From the NCBI RefSeq assembly GCF_040548735.1, contig NZ_JBEPSD010000003.1, forward strand, positions 434,001 to 498,000: a stretch of DNA of 64,000 nucleotides, in the 5' to 3' direction. The notes under the pieces were generated by a model, which had not been told where the DNA came from, ran no database searches, and worked only from the letters and a program-made list of their open reading frames with translations. Positions 46,847 to 56,056 of the stretch are shown here, in pieces. A program made the translations under genes and the position numbers. Source of the DNA: Rhodanobacter soli (GTDB lineage: Bacteria > Pseudomonadota > Gammaproteobacteria > Xanthomonadales > Rhodanobacteraceae). Within the stretch, counting starts at the first letter, position 1. The number at the start of each line of letters is the position of its first letter.

Positions 46847-48130
46847 TTATGCGGTGGCTTGCTGCTTTCCGCTGGCCGAGGCGTAGACCTGATCGGCCCA
46901 TTGCGTCGCCCCCAGATAGATCGTGGCCATGCGCTGGATGCGCTGCGGCATGGCGTGTTCGCTGGTCAGCTCGCCGGCTTCCCAGGCGAGGATCTGTTTC
47001 AGCAATGGCGCGAACGGGCCGCCGCGGCCGGTCAGCGCGTCGCTGATTTCCGGCACCAGTCGCAGATGGGTCAGCAGGAATTCCATCGGCGCGCACATCA
47101 GGGTGTCGAGCAGGGAGAACAGGCCCACGGTGAAGGCCATCTCCGGGTGGCCGTTGGGCATGCCGCTGGCCAGCTTCTCGCACATGTGGGCGCGGATCAG
47201 CGCGGCGCGCAGAAGCTCCGGCGGGCGGTCGTCCATGCCGCACATGGACATGGTGTCGATCCAGTTGCGCATGCGCGTGACGCCGAAGAAGATCGCGGCC
47301 TGCTGCACCGATTTCAGTTGCCGCGGCAGCGCGAAGTAGGCCGAGTTGACGCAGCTGAGCAGCTTGTAGCTGAGCACCGCGTCGTCGCGAATGATATTGC
47401 CCAGTTCCACCGGCCCGGGGTTGCTCTCCTGCAGCACGCGCATCAGGCGCAGCATGCTCAGGCGGTTGGCGGTAAGCACAGGCACCGCCACCGGTTGCGG
47501 GATCAGCAGGTAACGCCCCTGGATCGCCTCGAGCGGCAGTTCCAGGCAGCGTTCGTAGGTCGGGTGGTCGTTGACGTGGCCGGCAACCACCTGGATCCCG
47601 CGCAGGTGCAGATGCTCGGCGTGTTCTTTCAGCCGCTGCGGAGTCAGATAGCTGGCATCCAGCCGGACCAGCTGCACCATCTGCAGCAGCGCTTCGAGCG
47701 AGAGGCTGCTTTCCAGGTCGACGCCGGTCGCGTCGAGCATGAACTGGCAACCGCGCTGCGCCATCTGCTGCAGGCGCCTCATCAGCGGCGCGTCGGTGGC
47801 CACGTGCGGCTGCAGCACCACGCCCAGGCGCGGCTGGTGCAGCAAGACGTCGGAATCTTCCGGCAACAGCTCGGCCGGCATGTTGAGGAACGCGCGGTTG
47901 CCGCGCACCAGCCGGGTCAGCGCGCCGTCCGTGATGGTCGACAGCACGCATTGCAGCAGGGTCTGTTCGTCGCCGGGCTCGCGATGGAACACGATCTCGT
48001 AAGCGAACAGCTGGCGCTCACGGTCGAGCATCGGTACGCGCAGCACCGGCAGCGGCACCGACGTCGGCACGCCATGGAAACCTGGTGAGCCAGCGGGTAG
48101 AGCGTCGGTGGAGGCGTTGAGGTTGCTCAT
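46847..48130 (-). CDS. HDOD-domain signalling protein with degenerate EAL half
   Basis: Cytoplasmic protein of 427 residues of the YuxH-like class. The N-terminal EAL-like half has YEIVFHR where an active phosphodiesterase would have an ExLxR motif, and lacks the other metal ligands, so it should not hydrolyse cyclic di-GMP. The HDOD half includes ILQE..PGPVELGNIIRDD, LLSCVNSAYF and IFFGVTRMRNWI. Such proteins act in signalling through protein contacts. It lies downstream of flgM and flgN on the same strand (about 107 bp from flgN), suggesting a flagellar or chemotaxis-linked role, which is inference. Confidence 0.88.
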   Translation of the reverse strand: MSNLNASTDALPAGSPGFHGVPTSVPLPVLRVPMLDRERQLFAYEIVFHREPGDEQTLLQCVLSTITDGALTRLVRGNRAFLNMPAELLPEDSDVLLHQPRLGVVLQPHVATDAPLMRRLQQMAQRGCQFMLDATGVDLESSLSLEALLQMVQLVRLDASYLTPQRLKEHAEHLHLRGIQVVAGHVNDHPTYERCLELPLEAIQGRYLLIPQPVAVPVLTANRLSMLRLMRVLQESNPGPVELGNIIRDDAVLSYKLLSCVNSAYFALPRQLKSVQQAAIFFGVTRMRNWIDTMSMCGMDDRPPELLRAALIRAHMCEKLASGMPNGHPEMAFTVGLFSLLDTLMCAPMEFLLTHLRLVPEISDALTGRGGPFAPLLKQILAWEAGELTSEHAMPQRIQRMATIYLGATQWADQVYASASGKQQATA

Positions 48131-48237
48131 GATCAGTCGTCGCGGTTAACGCGAAGCCACGCCGGGAGCGGCTGCTTCGTGGTCAGTGGGAAGATCGTTT
48201 GCGCGGACAGGTGGCGGTGCCGTCTCTCATCTCGATG

Positions 48238-48684
48238 TCATACCGCGGCCAGTACCTGCGAGCGCAAGCTGGCGCGCAACTCGCCGGAGCGGCCGTACAG
48301 TTCGCTTTCGCCGGCATGGCCCGTCAGGACGGCCAACGCCCGGCGCGTCTGGCCCAGCCGCTGGCTGACCACGCTGCCATTGCGCTGGTTGAGCAGGTGG
48401 CAGTACTGCAGCTTCTGCACGACCTTGCTCCAGGCCGGCGTCGACGCGGCCGCTACGGCCGGCCGTTCGCACGCCAGCTGCTGGCGCTCGGCATCGAGCT
48501 GCTCCAGTTGCAGCATGATGGCCTGCTTGCGTGTGCCGGCTTGATCCAGTGCGTCGAAGTCGCGCGAGTCCAGCGCCGTGCGCTCGGCCTCAAGCACCTG
48601 GGCGAGCCGGTCGACCGCCTGCTGCATGTCGCCCAACACCGCGCCGAGCACATCGTCCAGCTCGTGCTGCAGTTGCCGGTTCAT
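48238..48684 (-). CDS. flgN: Flagellar export chaperone FlgN
   Basis: Cytoplasmic helical protein of 148 residues with heptad-like Leu/Ala spacing (LDDVLGAVLGDMQQAVDRLA). The C-terminal region QKLQYCHLLNQRNGSVVSQR is the conserved FlgN segment. It chaperones the hook-filament junction proteins FlgK and FlgL. Its ATG overlaps the flgM stop by 4 bp (ATGA at 48681), so flgM and flgN form one unit. Confidence 0.9.
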   Translation of the reverse strand: MNRQLQHELDDVLGAVLGDMQQAVDRLAQVLEAERTALDSRDFDALDQAGTRKQAIMLQLEQLDAERQQLACERPAVAAASTPAWSKVVQKLQYCHLLNQRNGSVVSQRLGQTRRALAVLTGHAGESELYGRSGELRASLRSQVLAAV

Positions 48685-49004
48685 GCCTTGCCCGTGCCGC
48701 CGAGTTGCTGCTCCAGTGCGAGCATGCGGTCGGCGATGCGTCCGGCATCGATCTTGTAGCTGCCGTCGGCCAGTGCCTGGCGCAGCCGCTCCACCCGCTG
48801 TGAATCGATCACGGACGTGTCGCCGGTGCGGGCGGCTTCCTGCAGCGCAAGGGCCGAGTCGGTCAGCTTGACCTGGTCATCGGCCTTGGGCGCGGTGGCG
48901 GCGGCATCCGACGGATTGGCGGCCGTCGTGGACGGGCCGCTGCCCGAGCTGCCGGTGGCCTGCGTGAATTTCGGCAAGCCGTTGTTGGGAATGGTTGTAT
49001 TCAT
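48681..49004 (-). CDS. flgM: Anti-sigma-28 factor FlgM
   Basis: Protein of 107 residues with a disordered, Ser/Thr/Ala-rich N-terminus. The C-terminal sigma-28-binding helices are seen as VIDSQRVERLRQALADGSYK and IADRMLALE. It holds sigma-28 (FliA) inactive until exported through the finished hook. A near-perfect sigma-28 promoter sits 39 bp upstream (49043-49069), giving the usual feedback loop. It is co-transcribed with flgN. Confidence 0.92.
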   Translation of the reverse strand: MNTTIPNNGLPKFTQATGSSGSGPSTTAANPSDAAATAPKADDQVKLTDSALALQEAARTGDTSVIDSQRVERLRQALADGSYKIDAGRIADRMLALEQQLGGTGKA

Positions 49005-49042
49005 GGGTCCGTTCTCGCTGGGGGTGTGGCCCTGTAACTGTC

Positions 49043-49069
49043 AGATCGGCCGGTTTCGCGGAAACTTTA
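49043..49069 (-). promoter_or_regulatory. Sigma-28 promoter of flgM-flgN
   Basis: On the minus strand: TAAAGTTT, 11 bases, GCCGATCT. This equals the sigma-28 consensus TAAAGTTT-N11-GCCGATAA in the -35 box and in six of eight -10 positions. It lies between the flgA stop and the flgM start. Confidence 0.88.
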
Positions 49070-49116
49070 GGGGCGAATGGCGAAAGTGGCGATGCCGGCG
49101 TCGATCCGCCGGGCTC

Positions 49117-49848
49117 TCATGGCAGCGCCACCACCACACCGGGTGCGCTGACCATCGCGTCGACCACCTTGCCCGAGCTTTCATTGCGCACACGCAGCCG
49201 GGCGCCGTTGTCGCCGCTGCCCATCGCCACGCCGGCCGCGCGCACCTCGATGCCGTCCAGCCTGGCCACCATTTCCACGTGGTCGCCGGCGCGCACCATG
49301 CGTCGGCCGCCGAGGGCGCCGGGCGAGAGCACGCTGCCGCTGGCCAGCGAGCGGGCCAGCGTGCGGCCGGCCACCTGGCCGAGGTCCTCGATATAGCCGT
49401 AGCCGAGCCGGGTGACGTCCTTCTCTTCGGCGCGCACGTCGGCGGCACTCAAGCCGTCGCCGCGCTGCAGCGGCCGGCTGGCCACCAGCACGCTGCGGAA
49501 CAGCTGCAGCTTCAGCGGCACCCGCACGGTCCAGCCGCCGTCCTGCGGACACTGAACCCGGACCGTCATGCGCGAGGAGGCTGCCGCATATTGGGGAATC
49601 ACGGCGCGCAGCGGCTCGCGGCAGGCGGCCAGGTGCAGTCGCAGGTCGAGTGGCGCGGAGCTGACCACGACGCGGCTGCCCGGCAGCGCGTAGTGCTCGC
49701 GCACGGCCTGTTCGGCCACGGCGCGCACGCTGTCGGGCGATTGCGTCGCGCCCGATGCGGCGTCGGCGCGGGCGTCCCCGGACCACGCTGTGCCGAGCCA
49801 CAGCATGGCGGCCAGCAAGCCGGTGGCGATGCCCCGGTGTTCCTTCAT
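49117..49848 (-). CDS. flgA: Flagellar P-ring assembly chaperone FlgA
   Basis: Periplasmic protein of 243 residues needed to assemble FlgI into the P ring. The start at 49848 overlaps the MCP stop (ATGA). A signal peptide ([17 protein letters not shown]...ARA|DA) precedes the SAF-like domain, with [36 protein letters not shown] and a C-terminal [16 protein letters not shown]. The stretch before residue 45 of the long frame is not used because the ATG fits both signal peptide and coupling. Confidence 0.92.
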   Translation of the reverse strand: MKEHRGIATGLLAAMLWLGTAWSGDARADAASGATQSPDSVRAVAEQAVREHYALPGSRVVVSSAPLDLRLHLAACREPLRAVIPQYAAASSRMTVRVQCPQDGGWTVRVPLKLQLFRSVLVASRPLQRGDGLSAADVRAEEKDVTRLGYGYIEDLGQVAGRTLARSLASGSVLSPGALGGRRMVRAGDHVEMVARLDGIEVRAAGVAMGSGDNGARLRVRNESSGKVVDAMVSAPGVVVALP

Positions 49849-51149
49849 GCGTCCGCCAACAGGGCGCCGAGTTGCCCCAGCAGGGCCTCGCGCCCGGACT
49901 CCATCTGTTGCGACAACGCGGTGGCCTGTTCGAGCTGGCCATCGCACAGCAGCGTGACGAAGCGGCTGCCCTGTTCGCACAATCGGGCGCCGCTGTCGTT
50001 CAGGCCTGCGCTGGCGGGATGCTCCTGGTACAGGGCGCCCAGCCGGTCGATGCTGCGATTGATTGTATGGGTATCGAACCAGCGCCGGTCCAGCGCGCCC
50101 GGTTCCAGCAACGCCAGTTCCATCGCCTGGCGCAGGTTCAGCGCGGCCTCGCGCAGGGTCAGGCTGAGGCTGGCCGGGTCGCTGCCGCTTTCGCCTTCCA
50201 GCCAGTCCAGCCCCAGCCGGTGCGCCAGCAAGGCGGCGCGATGCAGCGAGTCGGACTGGCGGCGTGCCTCGTTGCCGCGGCGCTGCAGGGCGCCGAGCGC
50301 GGCCTGGGCCGCGGTGGCGCGTGCATGTTGCACGTCATGGTTCTGCTGCAGCTTCTGGATGCGCCCGCTGGCGGTACGCAGGACTTCGCTGCCGTCGCGC
50401 AGCGCGGTGCCGGACTGGCCGACCCCCGTCTGCGCGCGTTCGAGCTGTTGCAGGCCGTGCTGCACGTCGCCATCCAGCTGCAGCGAAAAGTCGCCGATCG
50501 AACCGGTGACCGTTTCGATTTCGGTGGTGGTGAGCGTGGTCTTTTCCGCCAGTTGCTTGACCTCATCGGCAACCACGGCAAAGCCGCGGCCCGCTTCGCC
50601 GGCGCGCGCGGCCTCGATCGCCGCGTTCAGCGCCACCAGGTTGGTCTGGTGCGCGATCTCCTGCACCGCGCCGGTCAGCTTGCGGATCTGCGCGACCTGC
50701 TCGGCCAGCTTGCTCTGGTTGCGGTTCATCGCCGACAGGGCGCTGCGCAGCAGCCGCAACTGGCCGTCGAGCTCGCTGACGCTGTGTTCGCCGGCCTGTC
50801 CGGCCTGGCTGGCCCGGTCCAGGTCGGCACCGATCTGCTGCAGTGCCGTCGAGATACCGGCGCTGCCATCCGTCAAACGATCGACACTGCTGCGGCCTTC
50901 GCCGGCAGCCTTCTCCAATGCCGCCTGCTCGCGCGACAGCTGTTGTACCGCGCCAAGCACCAGGCTTTGCTGTTCCACGGTCTGCAAGGCCACGGAGGCC
51001 GGCGGGCGGCTGGCGACGCGGGCAAGCAGCGGCGCCAGCGCCCGCGCTGCACGCGGGTACCGGCGTCGCAGCACGGCGACCCGGGCGTCATCGCCTGCGG
51101 CAGCAGCCTCCACCAGGGCAGTGAGGTGCTGGTTCCAGATCAAGCTCAT
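49845..51149 (-). CDS. Soluble methyl-accepting chemotaxis-type protein
   Basis: Cytoplasmic protein of 434 residues with no TM segment. The central hairpin tip is visible as [20 protein letters not shown] followed by [20 protein letters not shown], the strongly conserved MCP signalling domain that contacts CheA and CheW. Long coiled-coil stretches lie on both sides. The C-terminal 120 residues form a helical domain without a recognised family and could sense a cytoplasmic cue. The start is the ATG at 51149. It lies between divergent cheV and flgA, overlaps flgA by 4 bp and has its own sigma-28 promoter at 51193-51219. Confidence 0.9.
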   Translation of the reverse strand: MSLIWNQHLTALVEAAAAGDDARVAVLRRRYPRAARALAPLLARVASRPPASVALQTVEQQSLVLGAVQQLSREQAALEKAAGEGRSSVDRLTDGSAGISTALQQIGADLDRASQAGQAGEHSVSELDGQLRLLRSALSAMNRNQSKLAEQVAQIRKLTGAVQEIAHQTNLVALNAAIEAARAGEAGRGFAVVADEVKQLAEKTTLTTTEIETVTGSIGDFSLQLDGDVQHGLQQLERAQTGVGQSGTALRDGSEVLRTASGRIQKLQQNHDVQHARATAAQAALGALQRRGNEARRQSDSLHRAALLAHRLGLDWLEGESGSDPASLSLTLREAALNLRQAMELALLEPGALDRRWFDTHTINRSIDRLGALYQEHPASAGLNDSGARLCEQGSRFVTLLCDGQLEQATALSQQMESGREALLGQLGALLADA

Positions 51150-51192
51150 GGGGCGGACATCACCTTGGGTATGGCGCGGGAGTGCAACCGCT

Positions 51193-51219
51193 GCATCGAC
51201 AAAAACCTTCGAAACTTGA
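51193..51219 (-). promoter_or_regulatory. Sigma-28 promoter of the MCP gene
   Basis: On the minus strand: TCAAGTTT, 11 bases, GTCGATGC. The -35 box is strong and five of eight -10 positions match GCCGATAA at the exact 11-bp spacing. It lies 44 bp before the MCP start. Confidence 0.75.
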
Positions 51220-51262
51220 GGAAGCAAGTCGCATGCCATGGAGACTGTGCGGCAGTTGCCGC

Positions 51263-51289
51263 TCAAGCGCGTCGCGTTCCGGCCGATAG
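51263..51289 (+). promoter_or_regulatory. Sigma-28 promoter of cheV
   Basis: TCAAGCGC, 11 bases, GCCGATAG. The -10 box matches GCCGATAA at seven of eight positions and the spacing is exact. It lies 47 bp before the cheV start. Confidence 0.78.
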
Positions 51290-51335
51290 CCATCGCGTAC
51301 AGCCGCCACGGCGGCAACGCACTCGAGGACACCGC

Positions 51336-52268
51336 ATGGGCGGCACGTTGCTGGAAAAAGTGGAACAGCACACCCGGCTGGCCGGGCACAACCGCGTGGC
51401 CATGCTGCTGTTCCGGTTGGGCGACGAGCAGCTGTTCGGCATCAACGTGTTCAAGGTGCGCGAGGTTCTGCGCCGTCCGCCGCTGGAGCGCATGCCGGGC
51501 GTGCATGCCTTGCTGGCCGGCAGCTGCGACTATCGCGGGCAGACCATCCCGGTGATCGACCTGGCCGCCGCGCTGGGCTATGCGCCGCTGCGCGACGTGG
51601 AGTCGGCGCACCTGATGGTGACCGAGTTCAGCCGTTCGGTGCAGGGCTTCCTGGTGGCGGACCTGCAGCGCATGGTGCAGTGCGCGGGCGAAACGCTGGT
51701 GGCGCCGCCCAGCAACCTGGGCTTCGGCGCGCGGGTCAACGCGGTGACCCGGATCGATGGTGCGCTGATGGCGGTGGTCGACGTGGAGCACGTGCTGGCC
51801 AGCATCGACGCGGCACCGGCCGAGCTGTCCGTGCAGATGCAGCGCGTCGCCGGTGCCCGTTCGCTGGCTCCGCGGCGGGTGATGGTGGTGGACGATTCGC
51901 TGATCGCCCGCCGCCGGCTGGTCAGCCTGTTCAAGCAGATGAATATCGAATGCGTGATGGCGACGGATGGCCGCGAGGCACTCGACCGCCTCTTGGAACT
52001 CGCGGCGGGCGATCCCGCCGACGGGGTCAGGCTGGTGGTGTCGGACATCGAGATGCCGCGACTGGACGGCTATGCGCTGACCCGTGCGATCCGCGAGGCG
52101 TCGGGCCTGCGCCAGCTCAAGGTGGTACTGCACAGTTCGCTCAGCGGCATCTTCAACGAGGCGATGGTGAAGGAGGTCAAGGCCGACTGCTTCGTCGCCA
52201 AGTTCCAGCCGGACCTGCTGGCGCAGGCGGTGCTGGAACTGTTGCCCGAGCCGGTGTCGGCGGACTGA
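51336..52268 (+). CDS. cheV: Chemotaxis protein CheV (CheW-receiver fusion)
   Basis: Cytoplasmic coupling protein of 310 residues. The CheW-like domain (about residues 15-165) has [13 protein letters not shown] and [10 protein letters not shown]. The receiver domain (about 180-305) shows [14 protein letters not shown], the phospho-acceptor Asp in [16 protein letters not shown] and a Lys in the FVAKF position. CheV links receptors to CheA and can act as a phosphate sink. The ATG at 51336 has GAGG 7 bp upstream. It is divergent from the MCP gene and upstream of the flg operon. Confidence 0.95.
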   Translation: MGGTLLEKVEQHTRLAGHNRVAMLLFRLGDEQLFGINVFKVREVLRRPPLERMPGVHALLAGSCDYRGQTIPVIDLAAALGYAPLRDVESAHLMVTEFSRSVQGFLVADLQRMVQCAGETLVAPPSNLGFGARVNAVTRIDGALMAVVDVEHVLASIDAAPAELSVQMQRVAGARSLAPRRVMVVDDSLIARRRLVSLFKQMNIECVMATDGREALDRLLELAAGDPADGVRLVVSDIEMPRLDGYALTRAIREASGLRQLKVVLHSSLSGIFNEAMVKEVKADCFVAKFQPDLLAQAVLELLPEPVSAD

Positions 52269-52383
52269 CATTCCGGCGGCTCGCCCCGCCCGGCGTCAAC
52301 AATCCGTCTTTCGGCGCCGCCGCTGCGGTGTCGGCGCCGGTGGCTGCCACGCCAGCCCAGCACCAGCAACGCTTTTTCCATGG

Positions 52384-52399
52384 TGGCATGCAATTTGCC
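52384..52399 (+). promoter_or_regulatory. Sigma-54 promoter of the flgBCDEFGHIJKL operon
   Basis: TGGCATGCAATTTGCC fits TGGCACG-N4-TTGCW at all but two positions, with correct spacing, 38 bp before flgB. Middle-class flagellar genes are sigma-54/FleQ-type controlled in related bacteria. Confidence 0.83.
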
Positions 52400-52436
52400 T
52401 CCAGCTCCGTGCGGCAACTGCACGCGGAGCGAAGCG

Positions 52437-52838
52437 ATGAGTCTGACCCCTGACAACCTGTTCGGCATACACACCCAGGCGCTGGACCTGTGGCAGCGCC
52501 GTACCGAAGTGCTCGCCAACAACCTGGCCAACGCCGACACGCCGGGCTATCTCGCCCGCGATGTCGACTTCCGCAAGGTGCTGGCCGCCGCGGGCGGCGG
52601 TTCGGACAAGCTGCCGTTGCAGACGACCGCGCCCGGCCAGATCGGCGCAGCCGACCAGGCGACAGACGGGCTGGCGTACCGCGTGCCGACCCAGCCGAGC
52701 ATGGACGGCAATACCGTCGATGCGCAGGCCGAACAGGCCGCCTTTGCCGCCAATGGCGTGCACTACCAGGCCAGCCTGTCCTTCATCACTGCACAGATCC
52801 GCATGCTGCGCACCGCCATCAACGGAGGCCAGGGCTGA
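52437..52838 (+). CDS. flgB: Flagellar basal-body rod protein FlgB
   Basis: Proximal rod protein of 133 residues. It carries the rod-family N-terminal signature RTEVLANNLANADTPGYLARD and a C-terminal helix SFITAQIRMLRTAING. Exported through the flagellar type III apparatus without a cleaved signal. The ATG at 52437 has GGAGCGAAGCG upstream. First gene of the flg operon; its TGA overlaps the flgC ATG (TGATG). Confidence 0.95.
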   Translation: MSLTPDNLFGIHTQALDLWQRRTEVLANNLANADTPGYLARDVDFRKVLAAAGGGSDKLPLQTTAPGQIGAADQATDGLAYRVPTQPSMDGNTVDAQAEQAAFAANGVHYQASLSFITAQIRMLRTAINGGQG

Positions 52839-53254
52839 TGTCGCTCTTCTCGATTTTCAACGTCGCCGGTTCCGGCATGGCGGCACAGTCGCTGCGCCTG
52901 AACACGGTGGCCAGCAACCTCGCCAATGCCGACAGCGTGGCGACCACGCCGGAAGCGGCCTACCGCGCGCGCGAACCCTTGTTCGCTGCCGTGAAGAGCC
53001 GGCTGGACGGCGGCGATGCGCCGGGTGAAGGCGTGCAGGTGCTCGGCGTCACCGAGAGCCAGGCGGCGATCCCGAGCCGCTACGAACCCGGCAACCCGCT
53101 GGCCGATGCCGACGGCTACGTCTACAGCAGCAACGTCAATCCGGTGGACGAGCTGGTCAACATGATTTCCGCTTCGCGTTCGTACCAGAACAACGTCGAG
53201 GTGATGAATTCGACGCGCCAGCTGATGCAGAAGACGCTGGATCTGGGCAAGTGA
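52838..53254 (+). CDS. flgC: Flagellar basal-body rod protein FlgC
   Basis: Proximal rod protein of 138 residues. The N-terminus is MSLFSIFNVAGSGMAAQSLR followed by NTVASNLANADSV. The centre has YVYSSNVNPVDELVNMISAS and the C-terminus RQLMQKTLDLGK, all typical. The ATG at 52838 is coupled to flgB by TGATG. Confidence 0.96.
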   Translation: MSLFSIFNVAGSGMAAQSLRLNTVASNLANADSVATTPEAAYRAREPLFAAVKSRLDGGDAPGEGVQVLGVTESQAAIPSRYEPGNPLADADGYVYSSNVNPVDELVNMISASRSYQNNVEVMNSTRQLMQKTLDLGK

Positions 53255-53309
53255 AGCGCGCACAGATGAGGCGCACGCGAATGAAATCCCTGCAGACGAG
53301 GAGCGCGGC

Positions 53310-53957
53310 ATGAGCGACATGGGAATCGGAGGCGTCGGTTCGAGCGCTGCCAAGGCAGCCAGCGCGGGCAAGGACAAGACCCTGAGCCAGGCCGATTTCC
53401 TGAGCCTGCTGACGCAGCAGATGCGCAACCAGGATCCGACCAAGCCGATGGATTCGTCGCAGATGCTCAGCCAGCTCGCGCAGATCAGCCAGGTCTCGGC
53501 CACGCAGTCGCTGCAGGCCTCGTTCGACAGCCTGAGCCAGTCGCTGCAGGGCAACCAGTTGCTGCAGGCCAGCGGCATGGTCGGGCGCAATGTCACCGTG
53601 CCCTCGGCGGCCGGCCAGTTGCAGGACAGCGGCCTGGACGGTGCGGTCAACGTGCCCGACGGCGGCAACGCGGTGCTGGTGCAGGTCACCGACGCCGACG
53701 GCAACGTGCTGCGCACGCTGAACCTGGGCACGCCCGCGTCGGGACTGGTGGCATTCCACTGGGACGGCAAGGGCGACGACGGCACGGCACTGCCGACGGG
53801 AACCTACGGTTTGAAGGCGCAGGCCGGCAACACCGCCGTGGCCACTTATGTCAGCGGCAAGGTCAATGGCGTGGGCATGACCGGCAGCGACGGCACCTAT
53901 CTGGATGTGGGCGGTTTTGGTGGGGTCCTGCTGAGTCAGGTCGCGCAGATCAACTGA
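53310..53957 (+). CDS. flgD: Hook-capping protein FlgD
   Basis: Scaffold of 215 residues that caps the growing hook. The N-terminal segment DFLSLLTQQMRNQDPTKPMD is the conserved FlgD region. The later beta domain contains VAFHWDGKGDDGTALPTGTY, the FlgD Ig-like region. GAGGAG precedes the ATG at 53310. It lies 55 bp after flgC. Confidence 0.96.
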   Translation: MSDMGIGGVGSSAAKAASAGKDKTLSQADFLSLLTQQMRNQDPTKPMDSSQMLSQLAQISQVSATQSLQASFDSLSQSLQGNQLLQASGMVGRNVTVPSAAGQLQDSGLDGAVNVPDGGNAVLVQVTDADGNVLRTLNLGTPASGLVAFHWDGKGDDGTALPTGTYGLKAQAGNTAVATYVSGKVNGVGMTGSDGTYLDVGGFGGVLLSQVAQIN

Positions 53958-53994
53958 TGGCCCCGCGGGGCTTCAACACAGAGGAATTATCCCG

Positions 53995-55218
53995 ATGCCT
54001 TTCAACATTGCCTTGAGCGGTCTCAACGCGGCCTCGAAGGATCTCGAGGTTACCGCCAACAACATCGCCAACACGGCCACCACGGGCTTCAAGGGCTCGC
54101 GCGCCCAGTTCGCCGAATTGTTCAACGCGGCCGGCCCCAACCTCAGTTCCAGCCAGACCGGCAGCGGCGTGCGGCTGACCAACGTGGCCCAGCAATTTAC
54201 CGCCGGCAGCGTCGAGACGACCAACAACAGCCTGGACTTCGCCATCAGCGGCGAGGGCTTCTTCACCCTGCGCGACGGCAAGGGTTATTCCTATACGCGC
54301 GCCGGCGCGTTCCTGAAAGACCAGGACGGCTACGTGACGAATGCCAACGGCCAGCGCCTGCAGGTATTCCCGCCTGCCGCGAACGGCAGCTTCGACAACA
54401 GCACGATGACCGACCTGCAGTTGCTCACTTCGCAGAACGCGGCCAAGGCCACCAGCTCGGTGCAGATGTCGTTGAACCTGCCTTCCGACGCGGTCGCCCC
54501 GGCCACGGCATTCGATCCGGTCAACGATCCGACCAGCTTCAACCAGTCCACGCCGTTCACCGCCTACGACTCCCTCGGCGCCACGCACACCGGCGTCGTG
54601 TATTTCGTCAAGGATGCCGCCGCCAACGTGTGGAACGCGAACCTGTATGTCGACGGCACGTCGACCGGTGCGTCGCAGCAGCTCACCTTCAACAGCAGCG
54701 GTGCGCTGGTCGCGCCGGCCAACGGCAAGCTGAGCTTCCCGGCGGTCTCGGTCAGCCCCGGCGCCGACCCGATGCAGCTTACCCTCGACATGAGCAAGGC
54801 CACCCAGTTCGGCAATGCCTATGCGGCCAGCGCGATCAATCCGGACGGCTATCCGACCGGCATCCTTTCCAGCATCGACGTATCCAGGGAAGGCGTGGTG
54901 CAGGCCAAATACTCCAATGGCCAGAGCACGGCGCTCGGACAGCTGGCCATGGCCCAGTTCTCCAACGAACAGGGCCTGCGCCAGCTGGACAACACCAACT
55001 GGGCCGCTTCCTTCGATTCCGGCACGCCGATCATGGGCGCCGCCGGCAACGGCACGTTCGGCGGCGTGCAGGCCGGTGCACTGGAGGCGTCCAACACGGC
55101 CGACCTCACCGCGCAGCTGGTCAACATGATCAAGGCGCAGCGCAACTACCAGGCCAACGCGCAGGTGATCTCCACCGACAACCAGCTGACCCAGACCATC
55201 ATCAACATCCGCAACTGA
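53995..55218 (+). CDS. flgE: Flagellar hook protein FlgE
   Basis: Hook subunit of 407 residues. N-terminal MPFNIALSGLNAASKDLEVT and ANNIANTATTGFKGSRAQF, then DFAISGEGFFTLRDGKGYSY, and a C-terminal LVNMIKAQRNYQANAQVIST coiled-coil segment mark it as FlgE. The variable middle domain is Thr/Ala-rich and surface-exposed in the assembled hook. The ribosome-binding site GAGGAA is 9 bp upstream. Confidence 0.96.
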   Translation: MPFNIALSGLNAASKDLEVTANNIANTATTGFKGSRAQFAELFNAAGPNLSSSQTGSGVRLTNVAQQFTAGSVETTNNSLDFAISGEGFFTLRDGKGYSYTRAGAFLKDQDGYVTNANGQRLQVFPPAANGSFDNSTMTDLQLLTSQNAAKATSSVQMSLNLPSDAVAPATAFDPVNDPTSFNQSTPFTAYDSLGATHTGVVYFVKDAAANVWNANLYVDGTSTGASQQLTFNSSGALVAPANGKLSFPAVSVSPGADPMQLTLDMSKATQFGNAYAASAINPDGYPTGILSSIDVSREGVVQAKYSNGQSTALGQLAMAQFSNEQGLRQLDNTNWAASFDSGTPIMGAAGNGTFGGVQAGALEASNTADLTAQLVNMIKAQRNYQANAQVISTDNQLTQTIINIRN

Positions 55219-55265
55219 CGTAACGCATTCTCCCGCCGTGTCGGGAGGGTGCATCGAGGTTTCCC

Positions 55266-56006
55266 ATGGATCGTTCGCTCTATGTAGCCATGACCGGCGC
55301 CACGCAGATGATGCGCGAGCAGTCGGAGGTGGCGCACAACCTGGCCAACGCCGACACGGTCGGCTTCAAGGCGCAGCTGTCGGCGTTCCAGCCGCTGGCG
55401 GTGCAGGGCCCCGGCATGCCCACGCGGATCAACGGCGTGGCGCAGGGCCTGGGCGTCGACATGCGCGAGGGTGGCCAGATCGAGACCGGCCGCGAGCTGG
55501 ACGTGGCCGTGCAGGGGGCGGGCTGGATCGCGGTGCAGGGCGCCGACGGCAACGAAGGCTATACCCGCGCCGGCGAGTTGCGGCTGACTCCGGATGGCCT
55601 GCTCACCGACGCCCGCGGCAACCTGGTGCTGGGCGACGGCGGCCCGATCAGCGTGCCGCAGAGCGCGCAGATGAACATCGGCGCCGACGGCACCGTTTCG
55701 GTGGTGCCGATGGGGCAGGGCCCGGAGACGATCGCCGCGGTCGGCCGCATCAAGCTGGTCAACCCGGCATCCGACCAGCTCGCGCTGGGCAGCGACGGGC
55801 TGATGCACCTGAAGGACGGTGTCACGGCAGACGCCGACCCGGCGGTGACGCTGAAGTCCGGCGTGCTCGAATCCAGCAACGTCAATCCATCGCAGACGCT
55901 GGTGCAGATGATCCAGCTGTCGCGCCAGTACGAATTGCAGATCCGGGCCATCCACAGCGCCGACGAAAACGCGCAGTCGGCTTCGCGCCTGCTGCAGATG
56001 ACCTGA
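55266..56006 (+). CDS. flgF: Flagellar basal-body rod protein FlgF
   Basis: Proximal rod protein of 246 residues, between hook and distal rod genes as in other flg operons. It begins MDRSLYVAMTGATQMMREQS and has HNLANADTVGFKAQL. The C-terminal helix SSNVNPSQTLVQMIQLSRQY is diagnostic of the FlgF/FlgG group, and the overall length fits FlgF. It is preceded by a GAGG site. Confidence 0.94.
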   Translation: MDRSLYVAMTGATQMMREQSEVAHNLANADTVGFKAQLSAFQPLAVQGPGMPTRINGVAQGLGVDMREGGQIETGRELDVAVQGAGWIAVQGADGNEGYTRAGELRLTPDGLLTDARGNLVLGDGGPISVPQSAQMNIGADGTVSVVPMGQGPETIAAVGRIKLVNPASDQLALGSDGLMHLKDGVTADADPAVTLKSGVLESSNVNPSQTLVQMIQLSRQYELQIRAIHSADENAQSASRLLQMT

Positions 56007-56056
56007 TCACACGAATTTCATAAAGACATCCAGACGTCCAGACGGAGTCCATCGAC

